Below, piece after piece: positions 35,927 through 44,076 of a stretch of DNA of 64,000 nucleotides; within the stretch, counting starts at the first letter, position 1; every line of letters starts with the position of its first letter. The translations under genes were made by a program, and so were the position numbers. The notes beneath the pieces are model-generated. The model ran no database searches. It was not told the DNA's origin and was given only the letters and a program-made list of their open reading frames with translations. The stretch covers positions 157,825 through 221,824 of the forward strand of contig NZ_BTHK01000002.1 of assembly GCF_033242365.1 (NCBI RefSeq), written 5' to 3'. This DNA comes from Lachnoanaerobaculum sanguinis (GTDB lineage: Bacteria > Bacillota > Clostridia > Lachnospirales > Lachnospiraceae).

Positions 35927-35968
35927 CTATTGACATTATATATATATATATATATATAATGTCAATAG
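35927..35968. repeat. perfect 42-bp palindrome with mirrored promoter elements
   Basis: CTATTGACATTATA at the left, an AT-alternating core, and TATAATGTCAATAG at the right, exactly self-complementary over 42 bases. Each strand therefore reads TTGACA (35930-35935 on +) followed by TATAAT (35955-35960) at 19 bases, or TATATA at 17 bases. It could be a symmetrical divergent promoter, a cruciform-forming site or the end of a mobile element. It lies between the punA terminator and the orphan genes. Confidence 0.85.
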
Positions 35969-36067
35969 AATATATTTAACATATAGGAAATAAAAATATT
36001 AAAAATATTATGTATAAAAGCATGATAATTTTAAGCTGAATAAAGTGAAAAAAAGAGGAAGATATAT

Positions 36068-36838
36068 ATGATAAAAATAACTAAAAGAAAAATAGAAAAA
36101 AAAGGTATTGTAACGGTTGAAAAAGCTGAGTTTGAATGTAGAGGTAAGCAAGGTACATTCATCCGTGAGGGAATAAAGTATGAACTACGTTATCCTTGTT
36201 CACTTTATTGTAATAATTTTAATGATTTCTCGACATCATTTCAATTTTTACTTAGTGATGAAAATCAAATTACTAATTATATGGAAGGGCTGTATGAGGT
36301 TGCAAATGAGTTTGGAGTAAAAAAAGTTCCTGTGTCATTAGAAGAGAATTATATTAAGCGAACAAACTTAAATATTGAAACTATTGATGGAATTCCTGTA
36401 GATACATTCGGAGTAAATATTATAAACTTTGTAAAATATGCTATGAATAATAATATTTCAGGTATACTGATAATTCAGAATGACAAGGCATACAAAGGCT
36501 CAAAGTCAATAAATAATGGTAAAATATTAAAGGGATCAATTGATTATACAGAAGAAATACAAAGAAATATTGAGCTTTATAAAACTAAAGATGGTGGAGT
36601 AAATTATGGAGTAAAACTAAAATATTATGATAATACGGTTGAATGCTGTATATTTCCAAGTCTAAATGTTGCAGTTATTGGGAAAAAAGCTATTACGAAA
36701 GTTAAGAGTATAGTAAGAACTAATTATATGATTGTAAGGAATGGATTTACAGATACTGAGATAAAATTCTATGGAAGTTATCTTGATGGAGATGATAAAA
36801 TATTTGAAAAAGATTTATATAATATAACATTTGATTAA
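36068..36838 (+). CDS. orphan hypothetical protein, 256 residues
   Basis: A soluble-looking protein with no signal peptide, membrane segment or catalytic motif that I recognise. It is beta-rich in its N-terminal third and basic overall. AGAGGAAG lies about 8 bases before the ATG. Arginine is partly encoded by CGT and CGA, whereas flanking genes use AGA almost exclusively, and third positions are richer in A/T, so recent acquisition is likely. The palindromic promoter lies 100 bases upstream. Another orphan follows after 56 bases. Confidence 0.7.
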   Translation: MIKITKRKIEKKGIVTVEKAEFECRGKQGTFIREGIKYELRYPCSLYCNNFNDFSTSFQFLLSDENQITNYMEGLYEVANEFGVKKVPVSLEENYIKRTNLNIETIDGIPVDTFGVNIINFVKYAMNNNISGILIIQNDKAYKGSKSINNGKILKGSIDYTEEIQRNIELYKTKDGGVNYGVKLKYYDNTVECCIFPSLNVAVIGKKAITKVKSIVRTNYMIVRNGFTDTEIKFYGSYLDGDDKIFEKDLYNITFD

Positions 36839-36894
36839 TTTGTTATAGTGTATGGATAACAGTTATTAGTTGTGTTATATGGGAGATCGAATGC

Positions 36895-37686
36895 ATGGTG
36901 AATAATACAATTTCCCAAGATGAATTTAATGTATTTATGGGAATATCAAATGTAACCAAAGTAAAAGTTATGGAATTATACCTTATTGAGGGTTATACCA
37001 TGAATGATGTTGGGTATGAAGTATTTGGTAAAGATGATCGTAGTTTTACTGTATCTTTGATACATAGATGCTACAATTTTTCAGGGAGGAATGGTGGTAG
37101 GTATAGAAAGGGATGTAAATTCCAATTAGAGCATAATTATATTGTAAGCAAAAAAGATATTGAAGAGTTTATTAAGCGATATCCACGTGGGACTTTTGGA
37201 AATGGAATTACATTTGAGGATTTTCTGATTGAAAAAATCAGACGATATGGAACTCAAAGTCAGAATAATGTTATGAACAACAATTCTGGAAGATTAAACA
37301 GAGGAATATCAAGTGATACTGGTGCAAGAAACAATTTTAGTCAAGAGTTGGAGTTAGATCATGCAGATAATTTTGATTGGAGTCAGATGGATCAAGATTT
37401 ATTTGGAGATAGATTTAATAGTAGATATGGGAATAGCTCAGATAAGTCATCTGTGACATACGGTAGTAATAATAGTATTTATTCAAATAATAGAAGAACA
37501 AATTATAAAGAGGGTGTTCAAAATAATAGACGTAAAAGAAATCCTAATATTCTAATTGTAGCAATTATATTCTTGTTAATTTTTATTACTATGATAAACA
37601 GTGGAACAATATTTATATATGGAGATTATGCATTAGCTTCATTTGCACTTACCGTTATTGCATTTGTATTATGGTGGAAAAGTTAG
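36895..37686 (+). CDS. orphan membrane protein with a low-complexity linker
   Basis: 263 residues in three parts. Residues 1-120 are a globular N-domain that may include a helix-turn-helix (YTMNDVGYEVFGKDDRS, VSLIHRCYNF). Residues 120-215 are disordered and rich in Asn, Ser, Arg and Gly. Two membrane helices close the protein (about 219-240 NILIVAIIFLLIFITM, then YALASFALTVIAFVLWW). GGGAG lies 9 bases before the ATG; an ATG four bases earlier is out of frame. Codon use is unlike the neighbours. A cytoplasmic sensor domain tethered to the membrane by a flexible linker is the simplest reading, but no function is recognised. Confidence 0.7.
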   Translation: MVNNTISQDEFNVFMGISNVTKVKVMELYLIEGYTMNDVGYEVFGKDDRSFTVSLIHRCYNFSGRNGGRYRKGCKFQLEHNYIVSKKDIEEFIKRYPRGTFGNGITFEDFLIEKIRRYGTQSQNNVMNNNSGRLNRGISSDTGARNNFSQELELDHADNFDWSQMDQDLFGDRFNSRYGNSSDKSSVTYGSNNSIYSNNRRTNYKEGVQNNRRKRNPNILIVAIIFLLIFITMINSGTIFIYGDYALASFALTVIAFVLWWKS

Positions 37687-37709
37687 GAATAGATTATATA
37701 TGAAATTTT

Positions 37710-37740
37710 AAAGTAGGTTGATTTTCAACCTACTTTTTTA
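37710..37740 (+). terminator. terminator of the two-gene orphan unit
   Basis: A perfect 12-bp stem (37710-37721 with 37725-37736), a TTT loop and a T-run. Confidence 0.92.
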
Positions 37741-37854
37741 AATTAACATAGATAAAATTGATGTGTTAATTACTTTTTTAATCTTTATTATATTACTTTG
37801 ATAAAGAAAAAATTAAGGATATTATTGAAAAAATATTACTTTATCATAGAATAA

Positions 37855-38562
37855 TATTATACACATGGCATTTCAATATATTTTTCTAATAGAGATATTG
37901 CAAAATACTGGAATAACAGTAAAATAAATTTATCAATGTTCGGACTGGAAAATCAGAGTAAACCGGAAAAGTTTATGCCGTTTAGAGTTTTTGGATATGA
38001 CGGAGCGGAGTATGTAAGACAATCCAAAAAAGAAAATAAGAAAGATGCCAAGTATCCGGTGATTACATTAGTATTATACTTTGGATATGATGAAAGGTGG
38101 AATCAGCCGAAGAGTTTGTTTGAACTTTTAGATATAGATGAAAAAATCAAACCATATGTAAATGATTTTAAGATGAATCTCTTTGAGATAGCATACCTTG
38201 AAAGGGAGACGATAGATAAGTTTAGGAGTGATTTTTGGATACTTGCTGATTATTTGTATCAGATGCGTGTAAATAATGATTATGTTGCATGTGAGACGGT
38301 AATTAAACATGTAGATGAGCTTTTGATGTTAATGTCTGCAATGACAAAAGATGACAGATTTGAAGAAACAATAAACGAGCTTAGCAGAAAGGAGAGTGTA
38401 ACAATGTGTGAGGTACTGGATAAAGTGGAAGCAAGAGGTAGAAAAGAAGGTGTGATAAGTGTGCTTATCTCTTTGGTAAAAGATGGCATATTAAGTGTAT
38501 CGGAAGCTGCGATAAGGGCAGATATGAGTGAAGAAAGCTTTAAGAAGTATTTAGAGTCTTGA
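37855..38562 (+). pseudogene. 5'-truncated Rpn family nuclease/transposase-like gene
   Basis: A fragment of the Rpn (recombination-promoting nuclease, PD-(D/E)XK transposase_31-like) family that is abundant in Lachnospiraceae. The frame opens at 37855 and reads GISIYFSNRDIAKYWNNSKI before the first ATG at 37936, then LENQSKPEKFMPFRVFGYDG, YPVITLVLYFGYDERWN, the central helical region and a C-terminal HTH-like tail. Full-length members begin about 80-100 residues earlier, and no remnant of that start is visible in the 114 bases upstream. If the ATG at 37936 were used, a 208-residue protein without the catalytic N-terminus would result. I judge it a decayed copy. Confidence 0.7.
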
Positions 38563-38747
38563 TAATTGTCGATTTAAACGTAAACTCACAGAATTAAAAT
38601 AAAATTTTTTGTTCTGTGAGTTTTATTATATGCTTACCTGTTGTGGTTTTATACAACAGTAAAAAAAATTGATAGAAATGAATATTATTTCACTGCTTTT
38701 GCCCTTGTTTTTTTGTTGATTTCATTATAAAATAGTTTAAGATTGTT

Positions 38748-38775
38748 TTGTATTTAACAATATCAGTGATACTAT
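38748..38775 (+). promoter_or_regulatory. promoter of the decarboxylase operon
   Basis: TTGTAT (38748-38753), 16 bases, TACTAT (38770-38775) with extended -10 TG at 38767-38768. The 294 bases between the Rpn fragment and this operon hold only this promoter and the inverted repeat that follows it. Confidence 0.5.
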
Positions 38776-38801
38776 ATTTTACAAAAAATATAATGTCACA
38801 A

Positions 38802-38823
38802 CGGTCAAAATATACTTTGACCG
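38802..38823 (+). promoter_or_regulatory. inverted repeat, candidate operator of the decarboxylase operon
   Basis: CGGTCAAA (38802-38809), 6 bases, TTTGACCG (38816-38823): a perfect 8-bp inverted repeat 20-40 bases after the expected start of transcription. There is no T-run, so a repressor site or 5' mRNA hairpin is more likely than a terminator. Confidence 0.5.
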
Positions 38824-38856
38824 CAACAATTTATTAATTAATACGGAGGTTTGTAT

Positions 38857-40308
38857 ATGGCTCAAATAGGAGTTTCTGCTATGAAACGAATTGAAGATTT
38901 GCTGGATACCGGAAGTTTTGTGGAAATTGGATCATATATAAGTTCAAGGAACACAGATTTTAATCTATCTGACAAGGAGACTCCAAAGGATGGGGTTTTG
39001 ACCGGTTACGGTACGATTAATGACAGTCTGGTATATGTGTATAGTCAGGATCCTTCAGTGCTTGGCGGCTCAATAGGTGAAATGCATGCAAAGAAGATTG
39101 TTGCACTATATGATATGGCGATGAAGATGGGAGCACCGGTAGTAGGACTGGTTGATTGTGCGGGTCTTAGACTTGAAGAGTCTTTTGATGCATTGGATGC
39201 CTTTGGAAAAATATATTTAGCACAGACAAAAGCAAGCGGTGTTATTCCACAGATACAGGCCGTATTCGGTCTAAGCGGCGGCGGAATGGCAATAAGCAAC
39301 GGACTCAGTGATTTTGTATTTATGGAGCAGGATAAGGCAAAAGTCTTTGTAAATTCTCCAAATGCTATAAACGGAAATTCACAGGATAAGAATGATTTTT
39401 CAAGTGCCAAGTTCCAATCGGAATCTACAGGTCTGGTTGATTTTATAGGAACCGAGTCTGAAATCATTTCAGGAATCAGAGAGCTCATTTCAGTTCTTCC
39501 TGCAAATAATGAAGATGATATGTCATATATCGAGTGCACAGATGATTTAAACAGACTTACACCTGAACTTGAGGGTAGAATAAGCGATCCTGCACTTGCA
39601 CTGAATATTATCTCAGACAGTGGATATGTGCTTGAAGTAAAGAAAAACTTTGCAAGAGAGATGTTTACAGGATTTATCAGATTAAACGGTAATACTGTCG
39701 GAGTTGTGGCAAACAGAAGAGCACTGTATGATGAGAACGGTGAGATTGCAGATGAGTTTGAAAATGTACTTTCTCATCAGGGAAGTGATAAGGCGGCAGG
39801 TTTTGTTGAATTTTGTGATGCTTTCAATATTCCTGTACTTACACTTGTAGATGTAAAAGGATATAAAGCTACAAAATGCAGTGAGAAGAGAATGCCTAAG
39901 GCAGGCGCAAAGCTTACATATGCATATGCAAATGCAACAGTTCCTAAGGTAAGCCTTATAGTAGGTGATGCTTACGGAAGCGCTTCACTTTCAATGAATT
40001 CAAAATCAATAGGTGCTGACATTGTATTTGCATGGGAAAATGCAAAGATGGGTATGATGAATGCAAGTGAGGCTGTAAAGATAATATATTCTAAAGAAAT
40101 TGATTCAAGTGAGGATATAAAGACAACTCTTGAAGAGAAAACAAGGGAGTATGAGAACTTACAAAATTCAGCCGTATATGCTGCAAGAAGAGGATATGTA
40201 GATGATATTATCACAGTAGCAGATACAAGAAAGAGATTGTTGGCAGCCTTTGAAATGCTTTTTACAAAGAAAGAAGATCGTCCATATAAGAAACATGGAT
40301 CAATTTAG
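38857..40308 (+). CDS. acyl-CoA carboxyltransferase subunit (MmdA/transcarboxylase 12S-like)
   Basis: A 483-residue protein with two crotonase-fold carboxyltransferase halves. Two oxyanion-hole regions are visible: LSGGGMAISNGLSDFVF in the N-half and VGDAYGSASLSMNSKSIGAD in the C-half. It is somewhat shorter and more divergent than typical MmdA. The ATG at 38857, six bases after GGAGGT, is preferred to a TTG at 38851. It is followed by OadG-like, biotin-carrier, membrane beta and OadA-like genes. The acyl-CoA substrate (methylmalonyl-, malonyl- or glutaconyl-CoA) cannot be read from sequence. Confidence 0.85.
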   Translation: MAQIGVSAMKRIEDLLDTGSFVEIGSYISSRNTDFNLSDKETPKDGVLTGYGTINDSLVYVYSQDPSVLGGSIGEMHAKKIVALYDMAMKMGAPVVGLVDCAGLRLEESFDALDAFGKIYLAQTKASGVIPQIQAVFGLSGGGMAISNGLSDFVFMEQDKAKVFVNSPNAINGNSQDKNDFSSAKFQSESTGLVDFIGTESEIISGIRELISVLPANNEDDMSYIECTDDLNRLTPELEGRISDPALALNIISDSGYVLEVKKNFAREMFTGFIRLNGNTVGVVANRRALYDENGEIADEFENVLSHQGSDKAAGFVEFCDAFNIPVLTLVDVKGYKATKCSEKRMPKAGAKLTYAYANATVPKVSLIVGDAYGSASLSMNSKSIGADIVFAWENAKMGMMNASEAVKIIYSKEIDSSEDIKTTLEEKTREYENLQNSAVYAARRGYVDDIITVADTRKRLLAAFEMLFTKKEDRPYKKHGSI

Positions 40309-40317
40309 AGGTGAATC

Positions 40318-41046
40318 ATGAAAAAGAGAATAAAGTATTTAATCTTAAGTCTGTTTATGATTGCCATGCTGGCACTTAGTGCATGCGGTAAGAAGGCCGA
40401 CTCTGAGAGTTCAATACCGGAGGATGTTTCAAACCAGCTTCCTGTACAGGCTGAAAGCTTATTGAATCAGCTGTACAAAATGGATGATGCGGAGCTTGAT
40501 CAGGTAATTGAGGGTGTAGAGCAAAACGGTCAGACGGCATTTGCCGAAGGAGTAAAAAACTTTAAATCAACAAAGGAGCTTGTTGGAGATCTTGTAGGAA
40601 TTGATGATACAAAAGTCTCAGTTTCAGAAGGCAATTATGTTGTTAAGGTAAATTATTCCGGCGAAAACAGAAAATCCGAGATGACACTCGGTTTTGACAG
40701 CAAAACAAATCAGGTAGCGGTATTTTCTATCACACCTAAGTACAGCGTTATTGAAAATATGGAAAAGGCCGCACTTAATACAGTTCTAGGTATGGGAACA
40801 GTATTTATTATATTGATTTTTATATCATTCCTTATAAGCTTGTTTAAGTATATAAATGTATTTGAGAATAAATTAAAAGCAAAGACTAAGGAAGAACCTG
40901 TAATTGAGGCGGTAAAGGTAAACGAGCCTGAAAATCTTGAGGATGATTTGGAGCTGGTAGCGGTTATAACGGCAGCCATAGCGGAGTTTAGCAATACAGA
41001 TGCATCAAACCTTATCGTTCGTTCAATAAAGAGAGTTAAAAGATAG
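40318..41046 (+). CDS. OadG-family lipoprotein/membrane subunit
   Basis: A 242-residue protein with an N-terminal lipobox (MLALSAC, Cys23), an extracytoplasmic domain of about 120 residues, one membrane helix at about 160-182 (MGTVFIILIFISFLISLF) and a cytoplasmic tail rich in Glu and Pro that ends like OadG (ELVAVITAAIAEF...IVRSIKRVKR). Classical OadG gamma subunits are about 80 residues and hold the pump together; here a lipoprotein domain is fused in front. The stop overlaps the GTG at 41046, and the biotin-carrier start follows. Confidence 0.8.
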   Translation: MKKRIKYLILSLFMIAMLALSACGKKADSESSIPEDVSNQLPVQAESLLNQLYKMDDAELDQVIEGVEQNGQTAFAEGVKNFKSTKELVGDLVGIDDTKVSVSEGNYVVKVNYSGENRKSEMTLGFDSKTNQVAVFSITPKYSVIENMEKAALNTVLGMGTVFIILIFISFLISLFKYINVFENKLKAKTKEEPVIEAVKVNEPENLEDDLELVAVITAAIAEFSNTDASNLIVRSIKRVKR

Positions 41047-41057
41047 TGGAGGGAAAA

Positions 41058-41423
41058 ATGAAGAATTATACTATTACAGTAAATGGCAAATCATATGAAG
41101 TTTCTGTTGAGGAAAGAGGAGGAGCAAGTGCTCCTGTTACACCTGTAGTGTCTACACCGGTTGCACCTGTTGTTAAGCCGGCGGCACCTGCTGCAAGTGG
41201 AAGTGAAGGTAGAGTAAAGGTTGTTGCACCTATGAGCGGAAAGATCCTTGGCATCAAGGTAAGTCTTAATCAGGCAGTTAAAAAAGGTGAAGTGGTAGCC
41301 GTGCTTGAAGCTATGAAGATGGAAAATGATATCGTTGCACTTGAGGACGGTACAATTGCAAGTATAAATGTAAATGTTGGAGACAGTGTTGAAACTAATC
41401 AAACTCTTGTAACAATCAACTAA
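41058..41423 (+). CDS. biotin carboxyl carrier protein of the decarboxylase
   Basis: A 121-residue carrier. The N-terminal 20 residues (KNYTITVNGKSYEVSVEE) form a small beta segment. A Pro/Ala/Val-rich linker follows at about 24-47, then the biotinyl domain with EAMKMEN, the target lysine being Lys87. ATG 41058 has GGAGGG 7 bases upstream and is preferred to a GTG at 41046. It carries CO2 between the carboxyltransferases and the membrane beta subunit. Confidence 0.93.
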   Translation: MKNYTITVNGKSYEVSVEERGGASAPVTPVVSTPVAPVVKPAAPAASGSEGRVKVVAPMSGKILGIKVSLNQAVKKGEVVAVLEAMKMENDIVALEDGTIASINVNVGDSVETNQTLVTIN

Positions 41424-41441
41424 TATCCGGAGGGAGAAAAA

Positions 41442-42593
41442 ATGGATTATATATTAAATACATTATCCAATTTGATTGCTCAGACCGCATTCATGAATCT
41501 TACCTTTGGCAATTTGATAATGATTTTTGTTGCCTTTATATTCCTGTATTTGGCAATCAAAAAGGGATTTGAGCCTCTTTTGCTGGTTCCGATTGCTTTC
41601 GGTATGTTACTTGTAAATATCTACCCGGATATAATGCTTAGACCTGAGAATTCGGCAAACGGTGTTGGAGGTTTGCTTCACTATTTCTATGTATTGGATG
41701 AATGGAGTATACTACCTTCACTTATATTCATGGGTGTAGGTGCACAGACCGATTTCGGTCCGCTTATAGCAAATCCGAAATCATTCTTACTCGGTGCGGC
41801 GGCACAGTTTGGAATTTATGCGGCTTATTTTATAGCAATCTTTATGGGATTTAATGATAAGGCGGCAGCGGCAATATCTATTATTGGTGGAGCTGACGGC
41901 CCTACTTCTATCTTCCTTGCAGGTAAGCTTGGACAGACTGAATACCTGGGACCTATAGCTGTAGCGGCGTATTCATATATGGCTTTGGTACCTATCATAC
42001 AGCCGCCTATTATGAAATTCTTTACAACTGATGAAGAGAAGAGAATCAAGATGGAGCAGCTTCGTCCTGTATCACAGCTTGAGAAGATTCTTTTCCCTAT
42101 AATAGTTACGGTAGTGGTATGTCTTATACTTCCTACTACAGCACCTTTGGTAGGTATGCTGATGCTTGGAAACCTCTTTAAAGAGAGTGGAGTTGTAAAG
42201 CAGCTTACAGAGACAGCAGCAAATGCAATGATGTATATCGTTGTTATCTTACTTGGAACCAGTGTGGGTGCTACAACAAGTGCGGAGGCATTCCTTAAAG
42301 TTACAACTTTAAAGATTGTAGCACTTGGACTTATAGCTTTTGCTTTCGGTACCTGGGCAGGTGTAATATTCGGTAAGATAATGTGTAAGGTTACAGGCGG
42401 TAAGGTAAATCCGCTTATCGGTTCGGCAGGTGTTTCGGCAGTGCCAATGGCAGCCAGAGTTTCACAAAAGGTTGGTGCGGAGTATGATCCTACAAACTTC
42501 CTTTTGATGCATGCTATGGGACCTAATGTGGCAGGTGTTATAGGTACGGCTGTAGCGGCAGGAACCTTTATGGCAATATTCGGAATAGTATAA
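41442..42593 (+). CDS. oadB: sodium ion-translocating decarboxylase, beta subunit
   Basis: A 383-residue membrane protein of the OadB/MmdB/GcdB family, with about nine helices and the re-entrant-loop motif SIIGGADGPTSIF at about residues 147-159 that carries the conserved Asp for Na+ and carboxybiotin decarboxylation. A second conserved segment GSAGVSAVPMAARVSQ lies near the C-terminus. It couples decarboxylation of carboxybiotin to Na+ export. The family is shared by oxaloacetate, methylmalonyl-CoA and glutaconyl-CoA pumps, so the symbol is generic. Confidence 0.93.
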   Translation: MDYILNTLSNLIAQTAFMNLTFGNLIMIFVAFIFLYLAIKKGFEPLLLVPIAFGMLLVNIYPDIMLRPENSANGVGGLLHYFYVLDEWSILPSLIFMGVGAQTDFGPLIANPKSFLLGAAAQFGIYAAYFIAIFMGFNDKAAAAISIIGGADGPTSIFLAGKLGQTEYLGPIAVAAYSYMALVPIIQPPIMKFFTTDEEKRIKMEQLRPVSQLEKILFPIIVTVVVCLILPTTAPLVGMLMLGNLFKESGVVKQLTETAANAMMYIVVILLGTSVGATTSAEAFLKVTTLKIVALGLIAFAFGTWAGVIFGKIMCKVTGGKVNPLIGSAGVSAVPMAARVSQKVGAEYDPTNFLLMHAMGPNVAGVIGTAVAAGTFMAIFGIV

Positions 42594-42602
42594 GGAGGGA
42601 TT

Positions 42603-44018
42603 ATGGCAGAAATTCAGAAAAAGCCTGTTCAGATAGTTGAGACCGTGCTGCGTGATGCACATCAGTCTTTGGTAGCAACAAGAATGACTACAGAACAGAT
42701 GCTTCCTATAATAGATAAAATGGATAAAGTAGGCTACAGAGCTGTAGAATGTTGGGGTGGTGCTACATTTGACGCTTCGCTCAGATTCTTACATGAAGAT
42801 CCGTGGGAAAGACTTCGTAAGTTTAAAGAGGGATTCAAAAACACTAAACTTCAGATGCTCTTTAGAGGGCAGAATATCCTTGGATACAATCATTATGCAG
42901 ATGATGTTGTAGAGTACTTTGTTCAAAAGTCGGTTGCAAACGGTATTGATATAATTCGTATCTTTGATGCGTTAAATGATATCAGAAACTTAAAGACAGC
43001 TGTTGATGCGGCAAATAAAGAGAAAAATGCTGAAGTTCAAATAGCTCTTTGCTATACTTTGGGTGATGCATACACACTTGAGTATTGGAAAGATATTGCA
43101 AAGAGAATTGAGGACATGGGTGCAGATTCTCTCTGTGTAAAGGATATGGCAGGACTTTTGACACCATATGCCGCAGAGGAACTTATAGGAAGCCTTAAGG
43201 AATCTACAAACTTACCTATAGAGCTTCATACTCACTATACAGCAGGTTTGGCTTCTATGACTCTTTTAAAGGCGGTAGAGTCAGGATGTGATATAATTGA
43301 TACAGCTATTTCACCTCTTGCACTTGGAACTTCACAACCTGCAACGGAAGTAATGGTAGAGACTTTCAGAGGAACACCATATGATACAGGTCTTGATATC
43401 AACTTACTTTCTGAAATAGCAGACTATTTCCGTCCGATAAGAGAAGAATTTATAAAGAGCGGATTACTTAATCCTAAGGTACTTGGAGTAAATATCAATA
43501 CTTTAAAATACCAGGTTCCGGGAGGAATGCTTTCAAACCTTATAAATCAGCTTAAAGAGGCCGGTAAGGAAGATAAGTACAGAGAAGTTTTGGAGGAGAT
43601 TCCAAGAGTTAGAAAAGACTTCGGAGAACCGCCGCTGGTTACACCTTCATCACAGATAGTAGGTACACAGGCGGTTATGAATGTGCTCTCAGGTGAGAGA
43701 TATAAGTTGGTTCCAAAGGAATCAAAGAAGATAATGCTTGGAGAATTCGGTCAGACTATCAAACCTTTCAATAAGGAAGTGCAAAAGAAGATAATAGGTG
43801 ATGAGAAGCCTATTACATGCAGACCGGCAGATCTTATTGCACCACAGCTTCCTGAATTTGAGAAGCAGGTTGCAAAGTGGAAAGAGCAGGATGAAGATGT
43901 ACTTACATATGCACTTTTCCCAAAGGTTGCAGAGGAGTTCTTTGAGTACAGAGCAGCACAAAAGACAAAAGTGGATATGACTAAAGCAGACAAAGAAGCA
44001 GGAGCATATCCGGTATAA
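42603..44018 (+). CDS. oadA: oxaloacetate decarboxylase alpha / transcarboxylase 5S-like carboxyltransferase
   Basis: A 471-residue TIM-barrel carboxyltransferase of the OadA/PycB family. ETVLRDAHQSLVATRM at the N-terminus, the active lysine Lys180 in CVKDMAGLL, the metal-binding ELHTHYTAG and the LGTSQPATE region are all intact. The protein ends with the PYC/OADA domain (LPEFEKQVAKWK) and lacks the C-terminal biotinyl domain present in OadA of Klebsiella, so it must use the separate carrier encoded upstream. It acts on oxaloacetate/pyruvate. Confidence 0.92.
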   Translation: MAEIQKKPVQIVETVLRDAHQSLVATRMTTEQMLPIIDKMDKVGYRAVECWGGATFDASLRFLHEDPWERLRKFKEGFKNTKLQMLFRGQNILGYNHYADDVVEYFVQKSVANGIDIIRIFDALNDIRNLKTAVDAANKEKNAEVQIALCYTLGDAYTLEYWKDIAKRIEDMGADSLCVKDMAGLLTPYAAEELIGSLKESTNLPIELHTHYTAGLASMTLLKAVESGCDIIDTAISPLALGTSQPATEVMVETFRGTPYDTGLDINLLSEIADYFRPIREEFIKSGLLNPKVLGVNINTLKYQVPGGMLSNLINQLKEAGKEDKYREVLEEIPRVRKDFGEPPLVTPSSQIVGTQAVMNVLSGERYKLVPKESKKIMLGEFGQTIKPFNKEVQKKIIGDEKPITCRPADLIAPQLPEFEKQVAKWKEQDEDVLTYALFPKVAEEFFEYRAAQKTKVDMTKADKEAGAYPV

Positions 44019-44033
44019 GTAAAATAAGTATTC

Positions 44034-44066
44034 AAAAATCCCTTACTTAATGTAGGGGATTTTTAT
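44034..44066 (+). terminator. terminator after the decarboxylase operon
   Basis: A 13-bp stem with one G-T pair (about 44034-44046 with 44052-44064) and TTTTT within its 3' arm. Only 10 bases separate it from the KtrB start. Confidence 0.8.
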
Positions 44067-44076
44067 GTAAGTGAAA

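Noticed and set aside
35936..35954. The alternating AT core as a simple microsatellite
   Set aside because: The flanking TTGACA and TGTCAA arms are exactly complementary, so the feature is better described as a 42-bp palindrome than as a slippage repeat.
36891..36893. ATG four bases before the start of the second orphan gene
   Set aside because: It is in another frame and gives no long product.
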